DNA of 64,000 bases from CAWVSB01 sp046710535 (GTDB lineage Bacteria; Pseudomonadota; Gammaproteobacteria; Pseudomonadales; CAWVSB01): NCBI GenBank assembly GCA_046710535.1, contig JBKEHH010000007.1, positions 92,442-156,441 on the forward strand, given 5' to 3'. Position numbers and translations under genes: made by a program. The stretch's first letter is position 1. Each line of letters opens with the position of its first letter. Shown one piece after another: positions 33,848-42,799 of the stretch. The notes below the pieces were generated by a model that was given only the letters and a program-made list of their open reading frames with translations, ran no database searches and was not told where the DNA came from.

Positions 33848-35896
33848 TTAGTTGGCGAGCTTTAACGTGATGCTAAAACAAACGCCAGAATTGTCGGCTA
33901 GGTTCGCTGCTTTTATAGCGCCTTGATGAAAATCTACAATCAGTTTAACAATGTGCAAGCCAAGGCCAAGATGTAAGTCGCTGCTATGCTGCGGTCTAAT
34001 TGACACCATAGAATCAAATAGTTGGTTTTTCATATTAGCCGGTAATAGTGGCCCTTGATTGCTCACCGCTAATACACAGTCTGTTTTACTTGCTGTTAAC
34101 GCTATCTTTATCAGCCCTTGTTTAGGGCAAAAGTCAGCGGCGTTATCCACTAATTTATCTAGCATCTGCACAATTAAGTCGGGCACAGCATTAATTAGGC
34201 AGGGCTGACTTTGGGCTATTAAATCTATTTTATGGTCGGTATAGATTGATTGGTAGGCGCTAGTAACTTCAGTTAATAGGGGCAGGAGGTCAAAAGTTTC
34301 TGAATGCTGTTGTTTAATGCTTTCATCGAGTCGACTGGCTTCGCTAATGGCGGTTAAAATATTACTTAACCTGCTTAGCCCTTGCTGTGCGCGCTGGGTA
34401 TAAACGTCCCGTTGGGCTTTGTCACCGCAGTGCTCTAGGTTTTCTAGTGATGACTGAATGACCGCTATAGGGGTGCGTAGTTCGTGTGATAATTTTCGGG
34501 ACAGGGTGCGCAGATAATCAATATATTCTTGCAGCCGCTCTAGTAATTGCTGGTATTGGCGCGACAGTTCACCAATTTCATCACTGGCAGTGCTGGCTTT
34601 TAAGGGGTTAATAGAGCCGTCATCATTAATAGCGTTTTTCACTGCGTGGCTAAGTTTGCCAATACGGCTGGACAACAATGTGGCATAAGTTAATAGGCCC
34701 AGCAGTGAAATAATAATTGCCAATGCACTGTAGTAAAGCAGTTGGCTAAAGGCTTGGTCGGTTTGCGCTAATAAGCGGTCGCTGCTCTGTTCAGCAATTA
34801 TTACACCAACAATATCACTACCAAATTTAATCGGTGAGGTAACCGATAGTATGGACGTGTTTTTGCGCTCATTACTTTTATACCAATGTGAGGCGGCGCT
34901 GCCATTGAGGGCAGTGATCGCTTCAGTTCTGGTAATGCGTCCTAATGTTGGCTCTAGCGGTTTGGCGTCGAGTAAGTTTTCAGTCAACAGATAGCGATAG
35001 AATTTTTTTAATAGCCAATTGGTTTCTTGCTCGCTGCTAATAAAGCTAATACTGCCTGTTGTCGCGCGCTGCCATTGCTGTGCATCAACAATACTTAGTC
35101 GTATGCCGTCAGTGTTAAATATACTGAGCGCGCTAATAGTCTCTACAGGCATGGCTATTAATGGCGGCGGCGAGTTGATGCTTTTAGGTGAATAGTTACC
35201 AAGCCAGTGCCTTAGTGAAGTACTTGCCTCGCCGCTTTGATTAACAATAGCAAAGCCTAGTCCACTGCTAACTAACTCTTTCGGAATACTCAGTTCAATT
35301 CGATAGCCTTGATTAATGTCTAGCCAGTAGGCATTAATGGTGCTGTTATTAACGCGGGTGTTGTTATTGCGATCTTTGTTAATGGTAAAACCACCAATCG
35401 CCCCGGGCGCGCTGGCAGCGATAATATGTTGGTTTATATCAATGCCTGCTTTTGTCGTTATCCGCAGGTGGTCGCCGCTGCCGTATTTAGATATTTGTGG
35501 GTTGTGATAAACAATAGCAGGGTCGTTAACCGTTATTAGTAAGTAGATGTTTTTGTCGCTAGCGGCGGCTTGATAGCTAAGCGAAAAACTAGGGTTAGTA
35601 GCACTGGTGTAGCGAAGATTGATAGCTTCAGGCCAGTCATCAACGTAACCATCTAACACCTTAAAGTCTTGGCTGGGAGGTGCGTAAATTATGTCGCGGT
35701 AGTTATAGTCGGTAGCAATGCTTAATTGCGCAACTTGGCTTGCCATAGCATTGGCAATGGCTTGGCTGGTTGCCAGTGCCGCTTGTTCTTGGCTGCGACG
35801 TAATACATTTTGCATCTCGCCAACAAATTTCATTCCTGCCCATGGCAATGCCAATAGCAATAATGAAACCAATAATAGTTGCCGCTTTAAACTCAT
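33848..35896 (-). CDS. pdsS: Dedicated sortase system histidine kinase (PdsS)
   Basis: 682 residues. Membrane helices at about residues 5-20 and 387-408 bracket a large periplasmic sensor region (about 365 residues). HAMP-like linker, then HisKA with His471 in R-K-L-S-H-E-L-R-T-P and an HATPase domain (D-N-A-A-D-F-C, L-G-L-G-L-H-I-V-K). This length and domain order fit the sensor kinase of the proteobacterial dedicated sortase system. Its start abuts the stop of the response-regulator gene, so the two are one operon divergent from the sortase target. It probably senses envelope state and controls the locus. Confidence 0.9.
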   Translation of the reverse strand: MSLKRQLLLVSLLLLALPWAGMKFVGEMQNVLRRSQEQAALATSQAIANAMASQVAQLSIATDYNYRDIIYAPPSQDFKVLDGYVDDWPEAINLRYTSATNPSFSLSYQAAASDKNIYLLITVNDPAIVYHNPQISKYGSGDHLRITTKAGIDINQHIIAASAPGAIGGFTINKDRNNNTRVNNSTINAYWLDINQGYRIELSIPKELVSSGLGFAIVNQSGEASTSLRHWLGNYSPKSINSPPPLIAMPVETISALSIFNTDGIRLSIVDAQQWQRATTGSISFISSEQETNWLLKKFYRYLLTENLLDAKPLEPTLGRITRTEAITALNGSAASHWYKSNERKNTSILSVTSPIKFGSDIVGVIIAEQSSDRLLAQTDQAFSQLLYYSALAIIISLLGLLTYATLLSSRIGKLSHAVKNAINDDGSINPLKASTASDEIGELSRQYQQLLERLQEYIDYLRTLSRKLSHELRTPIAVIQSSLENLEHCGDKAQRDVYTQRAQQGLSRLSNILTAISEASRLDESIKQQHSETFDLLPLLTEVTSAYQSIYTDHKIDLIAQSQPCLINAVPDLIVQMLDKLVDNAADFCPKQGLIKIALTASKTDCVLAVSNQGPLLPANMKNQLFDSMVSIRPQHSSDLHLGLGLHIVKLIVDFHQGAIKAANLADNSGVCFSITLKLAN

Positions 35897-36588
35897 TAAG
35901 CAGCTTTCCAGCGATAACCCATTCCATAGGCAGTTTCTATTGCATCAAAATTGTCATCAAGTTGACTAAACTTTTTCCGGGCCCGTTTTATATGGGAGGT
36001 AATGGTGTTGTCGTCTAGCACTACATTAGCGGCATCCATTAATTGCTGGCGACTTTTTACATGGCCCGGATGTTTTGCTAGGGCATGAATAATCCAAAAC
36101 TCGGTGACGGTTAAGTCTACCGGCCGGTCTTGCCAGTAAATTGTCATTCGTTCCAGGTTCAGCATTAAGTCACCTTGGTGAATAATATCTCCTTTTTGTT
36201 CTGGTTTACGCAAAGCTTCTACCCGTCTAAACAAAGCTACAATACGCGCAAGCATATGGTGCTGGCCTATATCTTTAGTGAGATAGTCGTCGGCGCCAAG
36301 GCGTAGGCCGGAAATTACGTCAAATTCGCTGTCACGAGCGGTAAGAAAAATAATAGGCAGTTCTGCTGACAGGCTGCGCAGTTCGCGGCATAAATCGAAA
36401 CCACCTTCAATTTCATCCTTTAGGCCAACGTCAATAATAGTTAAGTCGGGCAGGCGGTTGGTAAATGCTGCCATAGCCGTTGGTCTGTCAGGGTAAATCG
36501 CCACGTCAAAGCCATGGCGAGTGAGTGCGTCACGATAGTTTTCAGCAATAACTATTTCGTCTTCAACAATGGCTATTTTCTTTGGCAT
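35896..36588 (-). CDS. pdsR: Dedicated sortase system response regulator (PdsR)
   Basis: 230 residues, OmpR-type. Receiver with acidic pocket E-D-E (residues 9-11) and phospho-acceptor Asp53 in I-I-D-V-G, then a winged-helix DNA-binding domain (R-M-T-I-Y-W-Q-D-R-P-V-D-L-T-V-T-E-F and T-S-H-I-K-R-A-R-K-K-F). Overlaps the kinase gene at the TAATG-like junction. Divergent from the target/sortase genes with about 185 bp between the starts, where its binding sites should lie. In other genomes this regulator is restricted to the dedicated sortase cluster. Confidence 0.92.
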   Translation of the reverse strand: MPKKIAIVEDEIVIAENYRDALTRHGFDVAIYPDRPTAMAAFTNRLPDLTIIDVGLKDEIEGGFDLCRELRSLSAELPIIFLTARDSEFDVISGLRLGADDYLTKDIGQHHMLARIVALFRRVEALRKPEQKGDIIHQGDLMLNLERMTIYWQDRPVDLTVTEFWIIHALAKHPGHVKSRQQLMDAANVVLDDNTITSHIKRARKKFSQLDDNFDAIETAYGMGYRWKAA

Positions 36589-36772
36589 ACCGTTACTGTC
36601 TCGAGATTTCTTCAGATTCGTTCAATGACATAAATAGTCCCAGAATTATGGCTGCGTCACAACCGATTGCCACAATTGATCATATTTCTTCATCAGTTTT
36701 ACATTTCTTATCTTATTGCTGCCACCACGGCTTGTTTTACTGCAGCTCAGTTTCACAGCGCCGGAGCACAGC

Positions 36773-37237
36773 ATGTTTAGAAGAAAACGCCTACCACCGT
36801 ATTTAATGATTGAAGATAACCCCATTTATGCCAGAACTAGGTCTAGGCGTTGGCCGCTAATTATTTTTGGGTTAGCGCTCATTGGTGTTTTGTATCTGGT
36901 CTTTGTCTCGCAACGTTCATGGGCATTGGAGGCGCCGATAGAGCTCAATGAAGTGGCGGCAGGACAATTATTATTTGACGGCAGTTCTGGTTATGAATCT
37001 TCAGTGCAGTTATCTAGCCAAGTGGAGTTTCAGGTAAGTGGCTTGATTAATCACGTAAAGCTTAAACAATCGTTTCACAATAAATCGCGCGAGTGGCGCC
37101 AAGCAACTTATGTGTTTCCGCTACCAGACAAAGCCGCTGTTAATAGTATGAAAATACAAATTGGAGAGCGCCATATTGTCGGTAAAGTGCATGAAAAACT
37201 AGCTGCCAAAAAGATCTACATGGCAGCAAAAAAATGA
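36773..37237 (+). CDS. Sortase target protein, N-terminal part (signal anchor and half VIT)
   Basis: 154 codons from ATG 36773 (GGAG 6 nt upstream). A cytoplasmic basic start and one membrane helix (W-P-L-I-I-F-G-L-A-L-I-G) precede the first half of a VIT domain (V-K-L-K-Q-S-F-H-N, A-T-Y-V-F-P-L-P-D-K-A-A-V, K-V-H-E-K-L-A-A-K-K-I-Y). It stops at TGA 37235-37237 inside A-A-K-K, exactly where relatives continue into K-x-x-L-x-E-Q-x-R-P-N-L-F. In other genomes the target is one protein. The stop follows A AAA AAA, so a -1 slip would fuse it to the next frame. Confidence 0.85.
   Translation: MFRRKRLPPYLMIEDNPIYARTRSRRWPLIIFGLALIGVLYLVFVSQRSWALEAPIELNEVAAGQLLFDGSSGYESSVQLSSQVEFQVSGLINHVKLKQSFHNKSREWRQATYVFPLPDKAAVNSMKIQIGERHIVGKVHEKLAAKKIYMAAKK
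37228..37234 (+). promoter_or_regulatory. A7 slippery heptamer at the target-protein split
   Basis: In the first frame the codons are GC-A AAA AAA TGA. A AAA AAA is phased exactly as a -1 frameshift site, and a -1 shift gives A-K-K-M-S-K-K-A-A-L, which restores the VIT domain. The ATG of the downstream frame overlaps the stop (ATGA), so reinitiation is the other possibility. A homopolymer sequencing error would look the same. Confidence 0.6.
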
Positions 37238-38946
37238 GTAAAAAGGCGGCTTTAACCGAGCAGCAACGGCCTAATCTATTCAGCCAGCGGGTAGCTAATA
37301 TAGCGCCTAATGAAACTGTGACGGTGATGTTGGAATATATTGAACCGGTTAGTTATCGCGATGGTTTGTTCAGTTTACGTTTTCCGATGACACTAACGCT
37401 ACGCTATATTCCCGCCGCCATGCTGCTTGAATTACAAGATGCTGACTTGGATATCGCTGTGTCTAGCGATGGCTGGGGCTTATCAGCAGTTAATATCGCT
37501 GCCGACACCACTGATTTAATTCCGCCATTTAGAAAAGTGTCTATAACCGCTAAAGATAAGCCCAACTCTATTAGCGTTAATGTGAGCTTAGATATGGGAA
37601 TGACTTTAAAGTCGGTAGACAGTTTGTTTCATCCGATTGTGCTGTCGAGAAAAGAAGATAAATACCAACTTAAGTTAGCCGACAGCACGGTCTCTATGGA
37701 CCGAGATTTTGTGTTGCAGTGGCAGCCTGACCTTAGCAGCGAGCCTAAAGCTGCATTGTTTAATGAGACGGTCAATGGTGAAAACTACCTGATGTTAATG
37801 GTATTGCCGCCAGAGCAGGCGGCCCTTAGTAAAGTACTGCCAAAGGAAATTGTTTACGTTGTCGATACCTCCGGCTCAATGGGTGGCGAGTCGATCAAAC
37901 AAGCACGGCAAAGTTTAGTTTTTGCGTTAGCGCAATTGTCGCCAGCAGATCGGTTTAATGTAATTGAGTTTAACTCTTCTGCAAAACAGTTTTACCCCAG
38001 CGCAGTAGCGGCTACGCCAGGCAATATAAGCAGCGCCAAAGCACATGTGAGTCGATTGCAAGCTAACGGCGGCACTCACATGATGGGTGCGCTGGAGCTT
38101 GCTCTAGCCGGAGATGACGACAACAGAAACTTACGCCAGATTGTATTTATCACCGACGGCTCGGTGGGTAACGAAGGTCAGTTTTATAAGTATATAGCTG
38201 CCAATTTAGGTACTAGCCGTTTGTTTACCGTAGGTATTGGCGCGGCGCCCAACAGCTGGTTTATGCGCAAGGCGGCTGAGTTTGGTGGTGGCAGTTATAC
38301 CCATATTGGTTCTGTTAGTGCGGTGTATAGCAAAATGGCCGCATTGTTTTCTAAATTGAATAGCCCGGTAGCTAACAATATAAGCATTACTTGGCCGATG
38401 GGCTTTAAGGCTGAAGTCTATCCTCAGCGGATACCCGATTTATATAAAGGTGAGCCACTAGTGGCGGTGGCCAAGGTTGCTGCTAATGCGGTGGCGAGTT
38501 CAACTATAAAGGTCAGCAGGCAGTTGGCGGTTAAAGACTGGTCGCGGTCGTTGACTTACACGACGGCTACTAAAAATAGCAAAGGTGTGGCGACGCTATG
38601 GGCTAGGGAAAAAATAGCCGCACTAATGGACGAAATGATTAGCGGTAAGACTGAAAATGAGATTAAACCGGAAGTTATAGCCGTGGCGTTGAGACATCAG
38701 TTGCTGAGTAAATACACCAGTTTTGTGGCGCTAGAGGAAGAAGTATCAAAACCGATTGGTCAAAAATCTAGCAATACTAAGGTTTCCAATTTACTACCCC
38801 ATGGATCTACCATGAAAACCCACTCATATCCGCAAACGGCAACGCCCGCTTTGCTGAATATTGCCTCTGGCAGTGTATTGCTTATGTTTGGGTTAGGTTT
38901 TTTATTGTTAGTCATGCGCCGCAGTGATGACCAATACCTTGTCTAA
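37234..38946 (+). CDS. Sortase target protein, C-terminal part (VIT end, VWA, sorting signal)
   Basis: 570 codons. Starts M-S-K-K-A-A-L-T-E-Q-Q-R-P-N-L-F, the second half of VIT (V-A-N-I-A-P-N-E-T-V-T-V). The VWA domain has the MIDAS motif D-T-S-G-S (V-Y-V-V-D-T-S-G-S-M), a downstream T-H-M-M-G-A and F-I-T-D-G-S. The C-terminus has P-Q-T-A-T-P, a hydrophobic helix and R-R, the tripartite sorting signal expected for class GN sortase. It needs the N-terminal part for export; by itself this frame has no signal peptide. With a -1 shift the protein would be about 724 residues, the family's normal size. Confidence 0.88.
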   Translation: MSKKAALTEQQRPNLFSQRVANIAPNETVTVMLEYIEPVSYRDGLFSLRFPMTLTLRYIPAAMLLELQDADLDIAVSSDGWGLSAVNIAADTTDLIPPFRKVSITAKDKPNSISVNVSLDMGMTLKSVDSLFHPIVLSRKEDKYQLKLADSTVSMDRDFVLQWQPDLSSEPKAALFNETVNGENYLMLMVLPPEQAALSKVLPKEIVYVVDTSGSMGGESIKQARQSLVFALAQLSPADRFNVIEFNSSAKQFYPSAVAATPGNISSAKAHVSRLQANGGTHMMGALELALAGDDDNRNLRQIVFITDGSVGNEGQFYKYIAANLGTSRLFTVGIGAAPNSWFMRKAAEFGGGSYTHIGSVSAVYSKMAALFSKLNSPVANNISITWPMGFKAEVYPQRIPDLYKGEPLVAVAKVAANAVASSTIKVSRQLAVKDWSRSLTYTTATKNSKGVATLWAREKIAALMDEMISGKTENEIKPEVIAVALRHQLLSKYTSFVALEEEVSKPIGQKSSNTKVSNLLPHGSTMKTHSYPQTATPALLNIASGSVLLMFGLGFLLLVMRRSDDQYLV

Positions 38947-39520
38947 AAAACCTCAAATACTGCTCGCAATCGGATTTTCTATTGCCGCAATTTTTTTAAT
39001 AACAAGCGGTGGTTGGATACTAGCGAAAGCAGAATTAGCGCAAGTTTTAATAAAGCGGTCTTGGGACAATAGCCAAACTGAGAAGCCCAATTTGCCATGG
39101 CCATGGGCTGACACTTGGCCTGTTGCTAGGCTGCAGGTAGCCGCTAAAGATATTGACCTATATGTATTATCTGGCGCCCAAGGTAACTCTTTAGCCTTTG
39201 GGCCAGGCCATGATATGGGCTCGGTACTGCCTGGCGACAAGGGCTTTAGTGTGGTTGGCGGGCACCGCGATACGCATTTTAAATTCTTACAGCAGCTAAC
39301 GCTCAATGACGAAATGTGGGTGAGTAATATCAATGGCGTCAAAATAAAACTGCGCGTTCATGAGATTACTATTGTCGACACCGCTAAATATCCGTTGTTG
39401 TCAGCACCGCCCCTGTTTCCTGTAGACGGCCATATGTTAGCGCTAATTACTTGTTACCCCTTTGACGATTTTATTCCCGGTGGACCGCTGCGCTATGTGG
39501 TGACCTTGACAGATTTTTAA
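38927..39520 (+). CDS. Class GN sortase
   Basis: 197 residues from ATG 38927 (overlapping the target's last 20 bp; a GTG lies one codon earlier). One N-terminal membrane helix (about residues 10-30), then the sortase barrel: G-G-H-R-D-T-H-F (catalytic His113), L-A-L-I-T-C-Y-P-F (Cys176) and G-G-P-L-R-Y (Arg189). It should cleave the VIT-VWA protein at its C-terminal sorting motif and join it to an amine in the envelope, as inferred for the dedicated proteobacterial system. One sortase with one cognate target in an operon is the defining arrangement. Confidence 0.93.
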   Translation: MTNTLSKKPQILLAIGFSIAAIFLITSGGWILAKAELAQVLIKRSWDNSQTEKPNLPWPWADTWPVARLQVAAKDIDLYVLSGAQGNSLAFGPGHDMGSVLPGDKGFSVVGGHRDTHFKFLQQLTLNDEMWVSNINGVKIKLRVHEITIVDTAKYPLLSAPPLFPVDGHMLALITCYPFDDFIPGGPLRYVVTLTDF

Positions 39521-39542
39521 ACCATTAATTTTGGTGCTAGTT

Positions 39543-39959
39543 ATGAATAGACAATCAACAACTTTATATAAAGCGATATCACCAGAGCAGCTGACTGAGC
39601 TAAAGCTTAGCAAGTACAAAGCCTTGAGCTTAGATTTTCTTGGTCAGCAGAATATCTATCTTAAGTTTAATAAAACCTATGCTGAAATGATTGCTCGCCA
39701 GTGGCATCTGCCCTTGTTTGGCGCGGCCTTTATTGTCGGCGTTAAGCTGCCTAACAATTATCTTAATCAATTTATTATTGAGTCTTTTGGTTTGGATGAG
39801 CATAGGCAGTACCGTGTGCCCGCGGTTGAATTGATTAATGTAAACAGACAGTTGTCCGAGAAAATACGCGTTATTTCCGGTCTGGTGCAACATCGTACTG
39901 GGGCTGCAAAGACTAATGTTCCGCTACTCAATATGACAGAGCTAAGGCACTCAGCATAA
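39543..39959 (+). CDS. Small protein resembling 'ADP-ribosylation/crystallin J1' annotations
   Basis: 138 residues from ATG 39543. T-T-L-Y-K-A-I-S-P-E-Q-L near the start, then Y-A-E-M-I-A-R-Q-W-H-L-P, G-A-A-F-I-V, H-R-Q-Y-R-V-P-A-V-E-L and N-R-Q-L. This succession recalls small proteins often labelled ADP-ribosylation/crystallin J1 (A-x-x-I-A-R-x-W-x-x-P...W-V-P-A-E-E-L-x-x-F-N); the resemblance is from memory and the label itself is weak. No signal peptide. It lies between sortase and pdsO in the same orientation but is not a usual member of that cluster. Confidence 0.55.
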   Translation: MNRQSTTLYKAISPEQLTELKLSKYKALSLDFLGQQNIYLKFNKTYAEMIARQWHLPLFGAAFIVGVKLPNNYLNQFIIESFGLDEHRQYRVPAVELINVNRQLSEKIRVISGLVQHRTGAAKTNVPLLNMTELRHSA

Positions 39960-40122
39960 TGGCCAAAGGTGTTGTAATGGTTGCTGTAATAGCCGCAGCC
40001 ACAATTGGTCATAATTTAACCCTACATTGTCTTTATTCCATCACAAAAAAGTCTTTCCGCCGAGTTGTAATGAATTTGTTGAAACCACAACAACCAATTT
40101 ATTAAAACCTGAGGCAATAAAA

Positions 40123-40833
40123 ATGAAAAAATTACTAAAAAATAGACTCGCTGTTTCTGCGGTAATTACAATGACGGCATTCACTGGCGTAAGTAATGCA
40201 GTTGCCGAAACAAGCGGCATGACAGAAGCAAAAATGGGTACTGCATTTGTTAGCGCTGCAGTATCCGGCGCGATATTAGGTGGGCCAGTAGGCTTTGTTG
40301 TAGGTGCCTTAGCAGGCGTCTATGTCGGAGAGAAAATTGAAGATGGTGAGCAATTAGCGGTGGTAAGTAATCAGCTAGTAACAACAGAGAATGAGATTGC
40401 ACTGTTGTCTCGCCAGTTAACTATGGTGCAAAAGAGCAATCAGCAATATGCCCAGTTGGTTATGGAGCAGCTTGAATTTGATATGCTGTTTAAGACTAAC
40501 CAAAGTCAGCTGAGTGCTGCAGGAGTTAAGCGTCTGCAAAGTTTAGGCGGATTTTTAGCCAGCAACCCCGGTATCGCAATTCGCCTCGATGGCTACGCTG
40601 ATCCGCGTGGTAATGCAGGCGACAATCGTGAACTGTCGCAGCAGCGCTTGGCCGCAGTAGAAGAGGTGTTGCATGCTCAAGGCGTTGGTAAACAACGCAT
40701 TAATAGCTTGAACCACGGTGCTTCGCAATCTGTTGCCACTGCGGGTGATGTTGATGCCTATGCTTTTGAGCGTAAAGTTACTATGCAGTTAGAGACTGAC
40801 AATAACGCCAGCGCTGTAGCAAGCGCGCAATAG
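40123..40833 (+). CDS. pdsO: Sortase-associated OmpA-like protein PdsO
   Basis: 236 residues from ATG 40123 (GAGG 8 nt upstream; a longer reading to 40027 has no ribosome site). Signal peptide M-K-K-L-L-K-N to V-A-E, then a glycine-rich hydrophobic hairpin (A-A-V-S-G-A-I-L-G-G-P-V-G-F-V-V-G-A-L-A-G), a coiled segment and a C-terminal OmpA-like domain (L-D-G-Y-A-D-P-R-G, L-S-Q-Q-R-L). The OmpA domain should bind peptidoglycan. PdsO is the accessory protein of the dedicated sortase locus; its place after the sortase gene and the terminator behind it close the operon. Confidence 0.92.
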   Translation: MKKLLKNRLAVSAVITMTAFTGVSNAVAETSGMTEAKMGTAFVSAAVSGAILGGPVGFVVGALAGVYVGEKIEDGEQLAVVSNQLVTTENEIALLSRQLTMVQKSNQQYAQLVMEQLEFDMLFKTNQSQLSAAGVKRLQSLGGFLASNPGIAIRLDGYADPRGNAGDNRELSQQRLAAVEEVLHAQGVGKQRINSLNHGASQSVATAGDVDAYAFERKVTMQLETDNNASAVASAQ

Positions 40834-40845
40834 TATAAAAAGTTC

Positions 40846-40883
40846 CCACTAAGAGGGGCCGCCTACGGGCGGCTTTTTAGTGG
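40846..40883. terminator. Terminator between pdsO and the YdjM-like gene
   Basis: GCCGCC-TACG-GGCGGC followed by TTTTT, inside a longer pairing CCACTAA/TTAGTGG, so the structure can serve both convergent genes. Confidence 0.9.
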
Positions 40884-40890
40884 CTGATAT

Positions 40891-41886
40891 TTAGTCAAAT
40901 AATATGCTTTTAAACATATTGAGTCGGTCGTCACTGGCGTCACGGTTAGTGAGATATTTTACGTGTTCAGCTGAGCCGGCGGTAGGAGAAAGCTCAATAC
41001 TCCACAACGGTGATATTTGGTTTGGCACCATCGAGTAGCGTACGTCGATAGCGTGGTTTTTGTTATCAGGGTCAATAGCTAGGTAGTCGATAGAAAACCA
41101 GCGAAAGCGCTCTATATCTTTCGCCTGTTGTGAGTTTTTATCTAGCCAAGGAAAGTCTCTGTCGATGTCTAGTTTGGCGGCTTTACTACCAGTAAATATT
41201 TTGGTTACAGTTCCAACGCGTACTGCATCGACATAGAAGTACTTGTCATGTTCATAAACAATTTTCCAAACCAGTATATTGGCGAAGCTAGGTTTTGCTT
41301 CTAAACGGGTTGGGCTGTGGCCGCGCTGCTGCGCAATTTCATAGCCCACGGCAATGGCGCGTTGGTGCTGAATAAATCCTAGGCTTAGGTATACCACTGC
41401 CCAAATCAGGGCGATGCGCGCTAACCAAGGGTTTCTTTTAATAGCGGACAGGACAACTAATAGCAAAATTGGAATGGTAAATAATGGGTCAACAACTGAC
41501 ACTGTATTCCAAGCAATTCGAGTATCACTAAATGGCCAAAACAACATGGTGCCATAAGTAGTACAAGCGTCTAACAGGGCATGAGTAGCATAGCCTATGG
41601 TGCAATAAAGATAGCTTTGTTTAAAGCTGAGCTGTCGTCTCTTGCCAATAAGTTGATGCAGTACTAACGCGCAAATCAATCCACCAATGGGAATAAAAAT
41701 TAACGAGTGGGTAAAGTGGCGATGGTATTTTAAAAATAGTAATGGGTCAGTAGATGAACGGATTAGCACATCTAAATCGGGAGCCATACCGCCCAGGCAG
41801 CCTAGAATACCAGCGCTAACAATATGTTTTTTTGATATTGATTGGGCAGCAGCGCTACCTAAAACTGCTTGGCTTACAGGATCCAT
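40891..41886 (-). CDS. YdjM-like metal-dependent hydrolase (membrane)
   Basis: 331 residues. The N-terminal M-D-P-V-S-Q-A-V-L-G-S-A-A-A-Q and G-G-M-A-P-D-L-D-V-L-I, then H-R-H-F-T-H-S-L (about residues 55-62) and A-T-H-A-L-L-D are the His/Asp motifs of the YdjM/DUF457 family. At least four membrane helices. A C-terminal soluble part of about 150 residues follows. Inner-membrane protein, thought to be a metal-dependent hydrolase; substrate unknown. The E. coli relative is linked to LexA control, but I see no LexA box here. Convergent with pdsO. Confidence 0.85.
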   Translation of the reverse strand: MDPVSQAVLGSAAAQSISKKHIVSAGILGCLGGMAPDLDVLIRSSTDPLLFLKYHRHFTHSLIFIPIGGLICALVLHQLIGKRRQLSFKQSYLYCTIGYATHALLDACTTYGTMLFWPFSDTRIAWNTVSVVDPLFTIPILLLVVLSAIKRNPWLARIALIWAVVYLSLGFIQHQRAIAVGYEIAQQRGHSPTRLEAKPSFANILVWKIVYEHDKYFYVDAVRVGTVTKIFTGSKAAKLDIDRDFPWLDKNSQQAKDIERFRWFSIDYLAIDPDNKNHAIDVRYSMVPNQISPLWSIELSPTAGSAEHVKYLTNRDASDDRLNMFKSILFD

Positions 41887-41916
41887 TAATTAACTCGATT
41901 TAGTGTGCGGCTAGGT

Positions 41917-42663
41917 TTAGTCGGCGCCGTCAAAATAGTGAACGATTTTCTTAAGTACTTTTTTATCATTAATATCCAATTTACTTTTCTGTTGGTACTG
42001 TAAATAAAAACGTAGGCGCTGTGTGCGGCTAAGTTTGAACTTAGCGACTTTATCAATGCAGGCGATGTCTTTAATAATACGGTGTTGCAAAAATGGGTCC
42101 CACCAAAACCTGCCGACGGGGCAGTCAATAAAGTAGGCCGTAGGTAGAGCTTCTTTTGTCACTAAAATATTACGCCATTTCAAATCATTATGAGCAAACC
42201 CTTGCTGATGCATTTTTCTAGCTGCATCTGCTATTTGCTGGCTAACATGATTCAACCATTGTTTATTACGCAGTACAGGTTCGTTTGTCTCAGCTAGCAC
42301 TGATAAATCGACGGTGTTTTTAACTTTTTCAGTAATAACACAGCCGCGATAATTGTTGTTGCCAGTTTCACCGTAGGCAACTATAGGAGGGGTGCTGATG
42401 CCAATTTTCTGGAAAAAGACCAAGTTTTTCCACTCGCCCAAAATACGGCTGCTTCCAAACCATTTGCTTAGCATGCCTCCAGGTGAGGTATAGCGCTTTA
42501 CATAATAATTTTTGCTGTTGCAGGTAACTTTAATTACTTCGCTAATTGGCGCGCCAGTAATTTTCTCGCCCTCCAATTCGAACACTGCATCGATTGATGC
42601 AAATAGTGCTGCTGGCGGAGTGTTAGTAAAATTGTCGGTGATTGTCCAATAGGGTTTAGTCAA
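41917..42663 (-). CDS. Lipopolysaccharide kinase, InaA/WaaP family
   Basis: 248 residues. Kinase-like fold: Y-Y-V-K-R-Y (ATP-binding Lys about residue 55), E-W-K-N-L, catalytic-loop H-N-D-L-K-W-R-N-I-L-V (about residues 157-167) and F-I-D-C-P (metal-binding Asp). This is the pattern of InaA/WaaP/Kdo-kinase-type sugar kinases that phosphorylate the LPS core from the cytoplasm. Upstream of and co-oriented with the YdjM-like gene. No LPS genes are adjacent, so the acceptor sugar is open. Confidence 0.85.
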   Translation of the reverse strand: MTKPYWTITDNFTNTPPAALFASIDAVFELEGEKITGAPISEVIKVTCNSKNYYVKRYTSPGGMLSKWFGSSRILGEWKNLVFFQKIGISTPPIVAYGETGNNNYRGCVITEKVKNTVDLSVLAETNEPVLRNKQWLNHVSQQIADAARKMHQQGFAHNDLKWRNILVTKEALPTAYFIDCPVGRFWWDPFLQHRIIKDIACIDKVAKFKLSRTQRLRFYLQYQQKSKLDINDKKVLKKIVHYFDGAD

Positions 42664-42799
42664 TGATTAACCTGTTGTTATAAATGCCATTGTTGGCGCA
42701 TGGTAGCAGCTATGTTGCCTGAATTTAACTTGGATATTGAGGTGGCGAAGTTATTCTAAATGCCCAGCAATACAACTATCTAATTCTTTGGAGATAAAT

